Assembly (NCBI GenBank): GCA_903825895.1
Contig: CAIKCI010000028.1
Coordinates: 19,963 to 83,962 of the forward strand
Length of the DNA: 64,000 nucleotides
From: an uncultured Actinomycetes bacterium
GTDB lineage: Bacteria; Actinomycetota; Acidimicrobiia; Acidimicrobiales; RAAP-2
Reading direction: 5' to 3'
Shown here: in pieces, positions 52,060 to 62,128 of the stretch
Numbering within the stretch: the first letter of the stretch is position 1
Layout: each line of letters opens with the position of its first letter
Translations under genes and position numbers: made by a program
Notes under the pieces: model-generated
The model's database searches: none
Told to the model about the DNA's origin: nothing
The model's input: only the letters and a program-made list of their open reading frames with translations

Positions 52060-52932
52060 ATGAATTTCTGGCAGTCGCTGTCGTTTACCGGGTCAGAAGA
52101 CCTTGTTGTCTTGGCCAAAAAAGCCGAAGAGTCAGGCTTTACCGGCGTGTCAATCTCTGACCACCTGGTCACGCCCATGGAGATCAAGTCTCCCTATCCC
52201 TACACCCCGGACGGAAAAGTCTGGTGGGATCCTGCCACGCACTGGCCCGACCCTTGGATTATCGCGTCAGTCATGGCGTCGCATACCACGACCTTGCAAT
52301 TTCTCACTCAGATCTACGTGTTGCCCATGCATGAGTTCTACGGTGCGGCCAAGGGAATCACGACGGCTGCGTACATGTCGAACAACCGTATCAACTTAGG
52401 CGTTGGCGTGGGGTGGATGAAAGATGAGTTTGACCTCACGGGCCAGGACTTCTCAACACGAGGTCGACGAACCGACGAGATGCTGGAGCTTCTTGAGAAG
52501 CTCAGCACCGGCGGACCGATCGAACACAAGGGTGAGTTCTACTCATTTGATGCGTTAACCATGGAGCCCCATCCCTCGGAAAAAGTTCCGGTCTTGATTG
52601 GCGGAGAGAGCCCCATTGCGCTGGCTCGTGCTGCTCGCCACGATGGATGGATTGGTGGAGGGCCCTATACCCCTGAGCAAGTTGAACCGCTGCTCGAGAC
52701 GGTGCACGCAGCCTTCGCCGCTGCCGGCAGAGAGCGCGGGACGTATCGCATCGGTGTTGGTATCGCTGCTCCTCCCAGTTTAGATCTCTACAAGCATCTC
52801 TCGGATCTGGGGATCACAGAGTTCGGTGCACTGCCTTGGTACTACTCCATGGGTCCCGACACACCACTGCAGGCCAAGCTCGACGCCATGGCGCAATTTG
52901 GCGAAGAGTTCATTGAACCCTTAAGCCGCTGA
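52060..52932 (+). CDS. LLM-class (luciferase-like) oxidoreductase, probably F420-dependent
   Basis: A 290-aa TIM-barrel flavin/F420 oxidoreductase. Family marks: ESGFTGVSISDHLVTP near residue 27, the WWDPATHWPDPWIIASVMA segment, RINLGVGVGWMKDEFDLTG and VPVLIGGESPIALARAARH. Substrate unknown; the cofactor is inferred from actinobacterial relatives. Strong GGGGGAG before the ATG. First of three same-strand genes (LLM, LLM, CMD protein) that look like a small redox operon separate from the sulfur carrier gene by 99 bp. Confidence 0.85.
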   Translation: MNFWQSLSFTGSEDLVVLAKKAEESGFTGVSISDHLVTPMEIKSPYPYTPDGKVWWDPATHWPDPWIIASVMASHTTTLQFLTQIYVLPMHEFYGAAKGITTAAYMSNNRINLGVGVGWMKDEFDLTGQDFSTRGRRTDEMLELLEKLSTGGPIEHKGEFYSFDALTMEPHPSEKVPVLIGGESPIALARAARHDGWIGGGPYTPEQVEPLLETVHAAFAAAGRERGTYRIGVGIAAPPSLDLYKHLSDLGITEFGALPWYYSMGPDTPLQAKLDAMAQFGEEFIEPLSR

Positions 52933-52954
52933 ACCCAAAAGAAACGAGAGACCA

Positions 52955-53947
52955 ATGGCCAAGATGCTGCGTTTTGATCTTCGAGCCCCGGGGCTCGAAG
53001 GTAAAGAACTAACAACGTTCTACGAAACCTGTTTAGAGATGTGCGAATGGGCCGACGAATTGGGCTTTGACGGAGTGTCACTCTCTGAGCATCACGGCAG
53101 TGCGGATAACTACCTTCCCTCGACGGTAGTGATGGCGTCAGCGATTGCCGCGAGGACAAAGAATCTCACTATCAACTTGTGGGCGGTTCCCGCAGCCTTT
53201 CACGATCCCCTTCGTTTGGCGGAAGATTTAGCGGTGGCCGACATTATTAGCGGTGGGCGCATGAGCGTGGCAATCACGGGTGGCTATGTCCCCTCTGAAT
53301 TTGACATGTTCGATCGCAGCATTAAAGAGCGCCCTCAACAAGTCACCGAGATGATCCAAACCTTAGAAAAAGCATGGACGGGTGAACCCTTCGAGTTTCG
53401 TGGGCGCACCGTTCAAGTTCTTCCTCGCCCTGTCCAGCGTCCTCGTATTCCTTTACTGATGGGTGGAGCGTCCAAACCAGCAGCTCGTCGTGCTGCACGC
53501 ATCGCCGATGGCTTTATCCCAAGTCTCCCTGAGTTCTGGGATGACTATCGTGCCGCCATGGTCGAAGAAGGCAAGGAAGATCCAGGACCCTTACCACCGC
53601 GTGATCAGGCGTTTAACTACATCGCCCATGACGTCGATGTCGCATGGGACAAAATCGCACCGTATTGCGTTCACGAGATGACGTCGTATGCTGCGTGGTT
53701 CGCCGGGTCCAATGCACAAAGCGAATATTCAGACGGAACAGAAGAAGCAGCGGTTGTCTTCACTCCCGAGATGGTCCGTGGCATGGGAATCTATCCGGTC
53801 TTGACGCCAGAAGAGACCATCGCCGAATGCAAGCGCCTCGGAGAGTTCGGCCTCTTTACAATGCATCCGCTGTGTGGCGGAACCCCACCCGCATTGGCCT
53901 GGGAGTCGCTGCGCCTCTTTGAACAAGAGGTTCTTCCCGCACTCTAG
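52955..53947 (+). CDS. LLM-class (luciferase-like) monooxygenase/oxidoreductase
   Basis: A 330-aa second luciferase-like protein, distinct from its neighbour. DGVSLSEHHGSADNYLPS near residue 35, ISGGRMSVAITGGYVPSEFD and IPLLMGGASKPAARRAARI are standard motifs. It is of the bacterial luciferase alpha/beta type rather than the F420-reductase type. Begins 22 bp after the first LLM gene. Confidence 0.85.
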   Translation: MAKMLRFDLRAPGLEGKELTTFYETCLEMCEWADELGFDGVSLSEHHGSADNYLPSTVVMASAIAARTKNLTINLWAVPAAFHDPLRLAEDLAVADIISGGRMSVAITGGYVPSEFDMFDRSIKERPQQVTEMIQTLEKAWTGEPFEFRGRTVQVLPRPVQRPRIPLLMGGASKPAARRAARIADGFIPSLPEFWDDYRAAMVEEGKEDPGPLPPRDQAFNYIAHDVDVAWDKIAPYCVHEMTSYAAWFAGSNAQSEYSDGTEEAAVVFTPEMVRGMGIYPVLTPEETIAECKRLGEFGLFTMHPLCGGTPPALAWESLRLFEQEVLPAL

Positions 53948-53976
53948 AAATCAAATAAGAGAAAAGTTGGTGAGCT

Positions 53977-54498
53977 ATGCCACGAATCGATGTGCCCAGC
54001 AATCAAGATCCCATGATGTTTACGTGGACGGAAATCGCCACTGATCTCACCGGCCCGGCAGCAGCACTCTCGAGTGCGGTCTACGAAAAGTCGTCGCTGC
54101 CACTCAGAGAGTTCGAGATGGCCCGCGTGCGCATCGCTCAGATCAACGACTGTCAGATTTGTCTGAACTGGCGCTCGGCACGTGATGTGGCATCGAGAGC
54201 TGACGAAGGGGGAGCCATTGACGAAGAGTTCTACGCCCATATCGGTGACCTGTCATGGAGTGGCTTTAGCGAGCGAGAGGTCTTGGCCGGCGAGTTCGCT
54301 GGCCTCTTTGCCCAAGATCACTTGGCGATGGATAACGCGTTCTGGGATCGCATGCACGCGGCCTTTAGCGACGACGAGATCGTTGATCTCAGCGTCTGCG
54401 TGGGCTCATGGTTGGCCTCAGGTCGGCTGAATCGGGTCCTGGACGTGGACGGGGCCTGTCGAGTCCCCGTTCCTGGCGCAGCGCCCGTCGGCGGCTAG
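53977..54498 (+). CDS. Carboxymuconolactone decarboxylase/AhpD-like protein
   Basis: A 173-aa alkylhydroperoxidase-like protein. The CMD motif is seen as ARVRIAQINDCQICLNWRSA, with a redox CxxC (Cys-Gln-Ile-Cys) at about residues 52-55 and acid/His residues in the neighbouring helices. It could act as a peroxidase or a decarboxylase; context with two LLM oxidoreductases suggests a redox role. Ends just before the groEL control region. Confidence 0.82.
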   Translation: MPRIDVPSNQDPMMFTWTEIATDLTGPAAALSSAVYEKSSLPLREFEMARVRIAQINDCQICLNWRSARDVASRADEGGAIDEEFYAHIGDLSWSGFSEREVLAGEFAGLFAQDHLAMDNAFWDRMHAAFSDDEIVDLSVCVGSWLASGRLNRVLDVDGACRVPVPGAAPVGG

Positions 54499-54526
54499 CA
54501 ACGCAAAATTTCCAAGTAATTCTCTA

Positions 54527-54544
54527 CTTTTGGCACTCCAAAAG
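54527..54544. other. Perfect hairpin overlapping the groEL -35 region
   Basis: CTTTTGG-CACT-CCAAAAG, 7-bp stem and 4-nt loop, 29 bp after the CMD stop and 8 bp before CIRCE. It contains TTGGCA (54530-54535), a possible groEL -35. Terminator, operator or both. Confidence 0.5.
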
Positions 54545-54552
54545 GTGGTCTG

Positions 54553-56251
<1,699 letters not shown>

Positions 56252-56379
56252 GCCCTTGAAAAATAAGGGAATTTGCGATCGGGCGGCCTTGTGGCCGCCT
56301 GTTTCGCATCCGGGGGTGAACCATGAGCGTCCGGACTGGCTAGGTTATTGCTTTCAGGACTGCCAAAAGGGGAATAACC

Positions 56380-57756
56380 ATGGACGAGACCATTCGCCAG
56401 CACAAGTTTGTTTTAGACGAGTCAGAGATGCCCACGACGTGGTACAACCTGGTTCCCGATCTCCCGTCACCGCCACCACCGGCACTTCACCCAGGAACGC
56501 ATGAGCCCGCGGGACCTGCGGACTTTGCGCCGCTGTTCCCAATGGATTTGATCCTTCAAGAAGTGAGCCAGGAGCGGTACATCGATATTCCCGGCGCCGT
56601 ACTTGACGTGTATCGCCAATGGCGACCCACCCCGCTGTTCCGCGCGCACCGCTTAGAAGAAGCGCTGGGAACGCCGGCTCGGATTTACTATAAGTATGAA
56701 GGGGTTTCTCCTGCGGGAAGTCACAAGCCCAACACCGCAGTACCGCAGGCGTATTACAACAAGATCGCTGGCGTCAAAAAGTTGACGACCGAAACTGGTG
56801 CTGGACAGTGGGGAACCGCACTGGCATTCGCCTGTGCGCTCTTCGACCTCGAGTGTGAAGTCTGGCAGGTCGGTGCCAGCTATGACCAGAAGCCCTATCG
56901 CCGTTTGATGATCGAAACCTTCGGTGCCGAAGTGCACCGATCACCGTCTGAGTTAACGAACGCTGGTCGTGAGTTCTTAAAAGACCCGAAGAACCTTCCT
57001 GGATCACTGGGAATAGCGATCTCCGAAGCCGTTGAAGTAGCGGCATCGCATGACGATGTTCGCTACGCATTAGGCAGTGTGTTGAACCACGTCTTGATGC
57101 ACCAAACAATCATCGGGGAAGAAGCGTTGTTGCAAATGGCTAAGGCCGGCGAATCGGCTGGACCTGACGTGATTGTTGGTTGTACCGGTGGAGGATCGAA
57201 CTTCGCTGGCCTGTCCTTCCCGTTCCTGCGAGAGAAGTTGGCCGGAAAGATGTCACCCATCATCCGTGCGGTGGAACCAGCATCGTGTCCCACGCTGACC
57301 AAGGGTGTCTATGCCTACGACTTTGGTGACACCGCCGGGATGACGCCATTGATGAAGATGCATACCCTGGGCCACGACTTTATTCCTGATCCCATTCACT
57401 CTGGTGGGCTTCGTTATCACGGCATGGCGCCATTGATCAGCCATGTCTATGAGCTTGGCTTCATGGAAGCCATGTCGGTAGCCCAGACGGAGTGCTTTGC
57501 TGCGGGGCTTCTCTTTGCTCGCACCGAAGGCATCGTGCCGGCTCCAGAGCCGACGCACGCCATCGCCGCTGCGATCCAAGAAGCTCTGCGGGCCAAGGAG
57601 ACCGGTGAAGAGACCGTCATCTTGACCGCACTTTGTGGCCATGGGCACTTTGACTTGACGGCCTATGAGTCCTACATGAAGGGCAATATGGTCGATGAGG
57701 ATGTGACCGATGCCCGTTTGGCAGAGGCACTGCTGACCATTCCATCAGTTGGCTAA
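56380..57756 (+). CDS. trpB: Tryptophan synthase beta chain-like protein, TrpB2 type
   Basis: A 458-aa PLP enzyme of the TrpB2 group (longer N-terminus, [20 protein letters not shown]). PLP Lys in [20 protein letters not shown] (about residue 113), [18 protein letters not shown] and the phosphate loop [16 protein letters not shown]. TrpB2 proteins can make Trp from indole and serine without TrpA contact, or act as serine deaminases. No trpA or other trp genes are adjacent. Clear ATG after GGGGAATAACC. Confidence 0.92.
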   Translation: MDETIRQHKFVLDESEMPTTWYNLVPDLPSPPPPALHPGTHEPAGPADFAPLFPMDLILQEVSQERYIDIPGAVLDVYRQWRPTPLFRAHRLEEALGTPARIYYKYEGVSPAGSHKPNTAVPQAYYNKIAGVKKLTTETGAGQWGTALAFACALFDLECEVWQVGASYDQKPYRRLMIETFGAEVHRSPSELTNAGREFLKDPKNLPGSLGIAISEAVEVAASHDDVRYALGSVLNHVLMHQTIIGEEALLQMAKAGESAGPDVIVGCTGGGSNFAGLSFPFLREKLAGKMSPIIRAVEPASCPTLTKGVYAYDFGDTAGMTPLMKMHTLGHDFIPDPIHSGGLRYHGMAPLISHVYELGFMEAMSVAQTECFAAGLLFARTEGIVPAPEPTHAIAAAIQEALRAKETGEETVILTALCGHGHFDLTAYESYMKGNMVDEDVTDARLAEALLTIPSVG

Positions 57757-57800
57757 CAGCCTCTGACGAGTCTTCAAGGGAATCGCCTAACATTGGAGAT

Positions 57801-58487
57801 GTGAGTACTCCTGAACCAATGGTCCCATCGCAAGGGTGGAACGTCATTCATCTCTTTGTGAAGCCGAAAGACTCGGTCGACCACGCAGCCATCTCAACGG
57901 CGAAAGAAGACGCAGAGAAGGCTGGGTGCCAGGTCGTGCTTGCGGCCATTGTCGGTCATAAAGCTGATGCCTGCGTCATGGCAACGAGTGAAGACCTCTG
58001 GGATCTCCGTCGCCTCCAAAGTGCGCTGGAACGAGCAGGTCTTGACATCGTGGAGTCCTACGTTTCGCTGACGGAAGTCTCTGAGTACGCCGGAGAAACG
58101 CCAGAACACATCTTGGAAGCTCGCCTTCATCCAAATCTTCCTCCTGAGGGCATGCGGGCATTCTGTTTTTACCCCATGTCCAAACGACGCGGCGAAGAGC
58201 ACAACTGGTATGCACTGCCCTTCGATGAGCGTCGAGATCTCATGCGTGAACACGGGAAGTCGGGCAGAACCTTCCACGGGCGGATCGTGCAGGTGGTCAC
58301 GGGTTCAACGGGTCTTGATGACTGGGAGTGGGGCGTCACGCTGTTTGGCAATCGTCCCGATGACATCAAAGACTGTGTGTACACGATGCGTTTTGATGAG
58401 GCCTCCACGCTCTACGCGGAGTTTGGGCCCTTTTATACCGGAATGGTCGGCTCCGTCGACGACGTGTTTGCTTCCTTAGGATCCTAA
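57801..58487 (+). CDS. hemQ: Coproheme decarboxylase HemQ (chlorite dismutase family)
   Basis: Last step of the coproporphyrin-dependent heme pathway of Gram-positive bacteria: peroxide-driven decarboxylation of coproheme. The 228 aa have the family core FYPMSKRRGEEHNWYALP, in which the Tyr after Trp is the expected catalytic residue, then MREHGKSGRTFHGRIVQVV with the candidate proximal His, and GLDDWEWGVTLF. GTG start after TTGGAGAT. No other heme genes here. Directly followed by larE with no gap (TAA then GTG). Confidence 0.92.
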   Translation: MSTPEPMVPSQGWNVIHLFVKPKDSVDHAAISTAKEDAEKAGCQVVLAAIVGHKADACVMATSEDLWDLRRLQSALERAGLDIVESYVSLTEVSEYAGETPEHILEARLHPNLPPEGMRAFCFYPMSKRRGEEHNWYALPFDERRDLMREHGKSGRTFHGRIVQVVTGSTGLDDWEWGVTLFGNRPDDIKDCVYTMRFDEASTLYAEFGPFYTGMVGSVDDVFASLGS

Positions 58488-59279
58488 GTGACCAGTGAAG
58501 ACAAACTCATTGAGTCCCTCAACGAATTCGGCTCAATGGTGGTGGCTTTCTCTGGAGGAGTCGACTCGACCTACTTGGCCTATGTGGCCACCAAAACATT
58601 AGGGAGCGATCGAGTGTTGTGCGTGACGGCTTCGTCGGCATCGATGGCGCAAAGCGAAGCTGAAGAAGCAGCCGTCTTGGCCAAAGAACTTGGGCTCAGC
58701 CATTTGATCGTTGAGACCCATGAAATTGATGATGCGCGTTATGTGGCGAATAACGCTGATCGTTGTGCCTGGTGTAAAACCCACCTAATGGATGCCCTCG
58801 AGCCTTTGGCCACAGAGCGAGGAGCCACAGTTGTCCTGGGGGTCAACGTCGATGATCTTGGCGATCATCGGCCGGGCCAAAAGATCGCCCTCGACCGGGG
58901 TGCTCGCTTTCCCTTGGTTGAGGCAGCACTCACCAAAGATGAGATTCGAGCATGGTCGAGAGAACACGGTCTGGTCACTGCCGACAAGCCGGCGTCACCG
59001 TGTCTCGCGTCGCGTCTCCCTTACGGCACACCGGTGACCTTGACGTCACTGTCGTCGATTGAACGAGCAGAAGCCAGCATCCGACTCCTGGGTTTTCGGG
59101 AATTACGAGTCCGCCACCATGGTGAGGTCGCGCTGGTGGAAGTCCCTCAATCAGAGATGGAGGCAGCGCTTGACGCCAAGGACCAAATCGTCAACGCCTG
59201 CCAAGAAGCGGGCTATCTCTTTTGTGCCCTTGATTTAGAGGGTTTGGCTTCTGGGCGCTTGAATCGGCTCGTGGGCTAA
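58488..59279 (+). CDS. larE: LarE-type ATP-dependent sulfur transferase
   Basis: PP-loop enzyme that activates a carboxylate by adenylation and inserts sulfur, best known for the nickel-pincer cofactor of lactate racemase. A 263-aa protein: VAFSGGVDSTYLAYVA at residues 18-33, DRCAWCKTHLMDAL and KPASPCLASRLPYGTPVT. The Cys of PCLASR matches the sacrificial Cys of LarE; together with CAWC it makes three Cys, the set reported in [4Fe-4S] LarE-type enzymes (from memory). No larA, larB or larC is present, so the target may differ. Same transcript as hemQ. Confidence 0.88.
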   Translation: MTSEDKLIESLNEFGSMVVAFSGGVDSTYLAYVATKTLGSDRVLCVTASSASMAQSEAEEAAVLAKELGLSHLIVETHEIDDARYVANNADRCAWCKTHLMDALEPLATERGATVVLGVNVDDLGDHRPGQKIALDRGARFPLVEAALTKDEIRAWSREHGLVTADKPASPCLASRLPYGTPVTLTSLSSIERAEASIRLLGFRELRVRHHGEVALVEVPQSEMEAALDAKDQIVNACQEAGYLFCALDLEGLASGRLNRLVG

Positions 59280-59291
59280 GTTGGAGACACG

Positions 59292-59540
59292 ATGAGTACC
59301 GACTTTTGTGTTCGAGTAAAACTTACGATTCCTGACTCCCTGGTCCGCACTCCAGTGGTCGCACACTTGGTACGCGACTTTGATGTCACGCCTGATATTC
59401 GCCGGGCCGATATCTCCGAATCAGTGGGATGGATCGTCTGTGAGATCGATGGAGAACAAGACAACGTTGATCGGGCCCTCGAATGGCTCCGTAGCCAAGG
59501 GGTCGGCGTCGATCTTCTCGGTGACGTTCTCGAGAGTTAG
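59292..59540 (+). CDS. NIL-domain protein
   Basis: An 82-aa ferredoxin-fold protein of the NIL family (VRVKLTIPDSLVRTPVVAHL ... WIVCEIDGEQDNVDRALEWL). NIL domains occur at the end of methionine transporters and of some Fe-S ferredoxins and may bind sulfur amino acids. Stand-alone copy 12 bp after larE. It overlaps the 3' end of the reverse-strand Cys4 gene by 4 bp. Confidence 0.82.
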   Translation: MSTDFCVRVKLTIPDSLVRTPVVAHLVRDFDVTPDIRRADISESVGWIVCEIDGEQDNVDRALEWLRSQGVGVDLLGDVLES

Positions 59541-59704
59541 ACCTGCCAGCCGGCGGTATCGATGCCGCGGGTTTCATAGAACAAGCAACCCTCTGGGCAA
59601 GCAAATGGCAACGGCTCGTTGGCATCAAGCTTGCAGCGCTCCGTGACATCGTGAGCATCGGCCGCTCGGCGGACGTAGTGGCGACAGTCTTCGTTTACCG
59701 GCAT
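59537..59704 (-). CDS. 55-aa four-cysteine microprotein
   Basis: A short reverse-strand frame starting MPVNEDCRHYVRRAADAHDV, then ERCKLD, PFACPEGCLFYETR and GWQV. Four Cys (residues 7, 24, 36 and 40) with a CxxxC ending suggest an iron-sulfur or zinc knuckle. The pattern CxHY ... C ... PFxCPxGCLxYE feels like a conserved actinobacterial small protein, but I cannot name it. Neighbours larE and NIL are sulfur-related. Its stop overlaps the NIL gene. Confidence 0.65.
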   Translation of the reverse strand: MPVNEDCRHYVRRAADAHDVTERCKLDANEPLPFACPEGCLFYETRGIDTAGWQV

Positions 59705-59763
59705 TTCCCTATTCTGCCCCTTCTATTCCCCTCGGTGAGAATTGGTTGGTAGCGTGAAGAGTC

Positions 59764-60459
59764 GTGGACCGCTCAATTCCTGAAAAATCCCTCCTGCGTT
59801 GGTCAGAGACTCTTGCTGCCATTGCCATGACTGGCATGGGATTCACCGAAAGCCTCTATGAAAAAGAGCGTTTCGAAGAGATCTTGAAGGTTGCGGCGGA
59901 CATCAAAGTCTCTGCCTATGAAGGGTCTCTTGAACTTGACGACGCCGAAGGACTTGTTCAGGAGTGGATGGGAAAAGTCGGCAAAGGTGTCGGTGGCTAT
60001 GTCACACCGAAAGTTGCGGTTGGTGCAGCCGTTGCCAACGACAAGGGAGAATTGCTGCTTATTCAACGAGCCGACTCTGGCGTTTGGCTCTATCCCACGG
60101 GGTGGTGCGATGTTGGCTACTCCGCAGCTGAAGTCATTGCCAAAGAAGTCGAAGAAGAGACTGGGATTGAAGTCGAGCCCGTTCGCGTTATTGCCGTGCT
60201 CGATGGATTTCGCCTCGGGATGTCACGCATCCCGCTCTACACCATCTTGTTTTATTGCCGAGCTATCGGTGGCGAGCTCAACGCGCACCCCTTAGAAGTT
60301 GCCAACCTGGGCTGGTTTACCCCAGAGAATCTCCCCACCCCGCTCGTGAGTTATGAACGATGGGGAGAGCATGTGTTCGCCGCTGTCAACGGCGAAGAGC
60401 GACCCGTCTTCTATGACGCGGTACGCGGGCCTGTGTGGCGAGAAGGAGACGCACGTTGA
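59764..60459 (+). CDS. Nudix hydrolase with N-terminal helical domain
   Basis: A 231-aa pyrophosphatase. Residues 1-75 form a helical Nudix N-terminal domain (RWSETLAAIAMTGMGFTESL). The Nudix box GYSAAEVIAKEVEEETGIEV (about residues 120-139) has the full GX5EX7REUXEEXGU pattern except Lys for the usual Arg. This architecture is common among ADP-ribose or nucleotide-sugar hydrolases. GTG start; the stop overlaps the following GNAT gene. Confidence 0.9.
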   Translation: MDRSIPEKSLLRWSETLAAIAMTGMGFTESLYEKERFEEILKVAADIKVSAYEGSLELDDAEGLVQEWMGKVGKGVGGYVTPKVAVGAAVANDKGELLLIQRADSGVWLYPTGWCDVGYSAAEVIAKEVEEETGIEVEPVRVIAVLDGFRLGMSRIPLYTILFYCRAIGGELNAHPLEVANLGWFTPENLPTPLVSYERWGEHVFAAVNGEERPVFYDAVRGPVWREGDAR

Positions 60460-60896
60460 GCATTCGAATAGAGGAAGCACTTGTCGCCGACGGAGAACTT
60501 GTCGCAGCATTTCGCAGACTCTTGCCACAGCTTTCGGCTTCTGCCAAAGAAATAGAAGCCTACGATCTTGAATCGATCGTGGCGTCGCCCGCCACCATGT
60601 TATTGATGGCGCGTGACGAAAACGATGAATATGTCGGAACACTCACCTTGGTTCTCTTCCGGTCTCCGAGCGGAGCACGGGGCTGGATTGAAGATGTCAT
60701 TGTCGACGAGAATTCACGAGGGAATGGTGTCGGCGAAGCCCTCGTGGATGAAGCGATTCGTCAAGCCCAGAAGGCGAACGCTCGAACACTTGATTTGACG
60801 TCCAATCCAACGAGGGAAGCGGCGAATCGTCTGTATGTCCGTTGTGGCTTTGAAGAGCGGACGACGAACGTGTATCGGTTTTCGTTAGAGGGCTGA
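60456..60896 (+). CDS. GNAT-family N-acetyltransferase
   Basis: A 146-aa acetyltransferase. The acetyl-CoA loop is VDENSRGNGVGEALVDEAI (about residues 86-104), then NPTREAANRLYVRCGFEER, the usual last motif. I choose TTG 60456, which overlaps the Nudix stop and has AAGGAG 9 bp upstream; a GTG 21 bp earlier is also in frame. Substrate unknown. Probably translated with the Nudix gene. Confidence 0.85.
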   Translation: MSIRIEEALVADGELVAAFRRLLPQLSASAKEIEAYDLESIVASPATMLLMARDENDEYVGTLTLVLFRSPSGARGWIEDVIVDENSRGNGVGEALVDEAIRQAQKANARTLDLTSNPTREAANRLYVRCGFEERTTNVYRFSLEG

Positions 60897-60899
60897 CGT

Positions 60900-61150
60900 T
60901 CAACCCTCGATCTCTCGGCGATGACCGATCGCGATCACCACGAGAACGAGAATCCCGTCATCGATTGTGGAGATAGTTCGATAGTCACCAACCCGACCTC
61001 GCCACCCGGGTCGGCCACGAAGTTGGCGAGAGACGGGTGATGAGGACCCTCCGCACGCAGAGTGAGAGCGCCCCTGAGTTGCTCGCGAGCGTCGGGTCGC
61101 AACTCGATTCGGTAGTGGCTCTCGTCCAGCCGAAATCTTGCTTCACCTAC
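60900..61150 (-). pseudogene. RelE/ParE-type toxin gene, frameshifted and without a start
   Basis: Reverse-strand translation gives RFRLDESHYRIELRPDAREQ and LRGALTLRAEGP in one frame, then after about 61035-61048 a second frame gives SPVSRQLRGRPGWRGRVGDY and RTISTIDDGILVLVVIAIGH plus RREIEG. Together, about 83 aa, this is a full RelE-like mRNA interferase core, but one base out of frame in the middle, and the upstream part lacks ATG/GTG/TTG before a stop. A short upstream frame ending HDQFIDGQGDNIARE abuts it and may be the remnant antitoxin. Dead toxin-antitoxin module, unless the sequence has an error. Confidence 0.65.
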
Positions 61151-61262
61151 TCCCGAGCGATGTTGTCACCTTGGCCATCAATGAATTGATCATGATAAAA
61201 ACCATGTTGTACAAAATGACGCTGATTCGTTTCTCCCGACAAAAGAGAGATTTACGGAATCG

Positions 61263-61601
61263 TTAGTTGGTTTTTGTGAGTGAACCGATGGCTGTCGCAG
61301 CGCTTAGTGCCTGTGTGGGAATTGCTCGCCACCACGTCCACCGGCCACGCTTCTCGCCAATGATCAAACCCGCTGCAGCGAGTTTGGCAGTGTGGTGGGA
61401 AATGGTCGGCTGGCTTTTCCCGACAGGACCTTCAAGGTTGCACGAGCAGACCTCCTTGTTTGCGGCGATGAGCGAATAAATCCGAAGCCGAACCGGGTCG
61501 CCCAGCGCAGCGAGAACCGTTGCAAGCTCTCCTGATGCCTTCTCATCCAAACCTCCAGGCGAGGCAGGCCCACAGCAGTTTTTCAGGTCAGGTATCGCCA
61601 T
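61263..61601 (-). CDS. arsR: ArsR/SmtB-family arsenic-responsive repressor
   Basis: About 112 aa from ATG 61601 (MAIPDLKNCCGPAS). Winged helix with ALGDPVRLRIYSLIAANKE, the metal-site EVCSCNLEGP (CxC in helix 3) and recognition helix SQPTISHHTAKLAAAG. An N-terminal Cys pair may add ligands. The start at 61601 leaves the palindrome at 61613-61628 in the promoter; a longer frame to 61640 would bury it. TACAAT lies 6 bp before the ATG, suggesting a leaderless message. Divergent from arsI. Confidence 0.9.
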   Translation of the reverse strand: MAIPDLKNCCGPASPGGLDEKASGELATVLAALGDPVRLRIYSLIAANKEVCSCNLEGPVGKSQPTISHHTAKLAAAGLIIGEKRGRWTWWRAIPTQALSAATAIGSLTKTN

Positions 61602-61612
61602 ATCTCTATTGT

Positions 61613-61628
61613 ATTGACAAACGTCAAT
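61613..61628. promoter_or_regulatory. ArsR operator 1
   Basis: ATTGAC-N4-GTCAAT, a perfect 6+6 palindrome just upstream of arsR and overlapping its -10 box TACAAT on the reverse strand. Confidence 0.8.
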
Positions 61629-61647
61629 GAATGCTGACAAACTACTT

Positions 61648-61663
61648 ATTGACAGATGTCAAT
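61648..61663. promoter_or_regulatory. ArsR operator 2
   Basis: A second ATTGAC-N4-GTCAAT palindrome, centred 35 bp from the first and 17 bp before the natural ATG of the arsI gene. The two sites allow ArsR to control both divergent promoters. Confidence 0.8.
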
Positions 61664-61679
61664 GAGTAGGGAGACCCAA

Positions 61680-62119
61680 ATGTCCCAGTACAACTTGCGT
61701 TGAATGTGAGCAACCTCGAAGAGGCGATTACCTTCTATTCGAAACTCTTCGGCGCAGAACCCGCCAAGGTACGCGAAGGCTACGCCAACTTTGCCATCGT
61801 CGATCCTCCGCTGGAGTTGGTCCTCATCGAAGGAGGTCAAGGTGGATCGATTAATCACCTTGGCGTTGAAGTCGAAACGACCGCTGCTGTCGCTGCAGCC
61901 ACCCAACGTCTGGCGGATGAAGGACTGGGTACTGATGGTGAACAAGAAACAACGTGTTGTTTTGCGGTACAAGACAAAGTATGGGTGAGTGGACCAGATC
62001 ACGAGCGTTGGGAGGTTTACACGGTCCTCGGTGACGCGGAGAGTTTCTCTGGAAATGAACGCTGCTGTGCGGCGGAAATGACTACCGAGCCGTTGGCCGT
62101 CAAGAGTTCCTGCTGCTGA
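61680..62119 (+). CDS. arsI: ArsI/CadI-family metal resistance protein (VOC fold); start region disturbed
   Basis: A vicinal-oxygen-chelate protein related to ArsI (C-As lyase for organoarsenicals) and CadI. LEEAITFYSKLFGAEPAKVR, YANFAIVDPPLELVLIE, the Cys pair in QETTCCFAVQDKVWVSGPD, ERCCAAE and a C-terminal SSCC. The family start is MSRVQLALNV; here ATG 61680 (GGGAG ribosome site) gives MSQYNLR and stops, while the frame VQLALNVSNL from 61688 has no ATG/GTG and only TTG 61700. One base appears missing at about 61685-61688. If real, translation would use the poor TTG and lose the first strand. Confidence 0.8.
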
Positions 62120-62128
62120 GGTTGAGTG

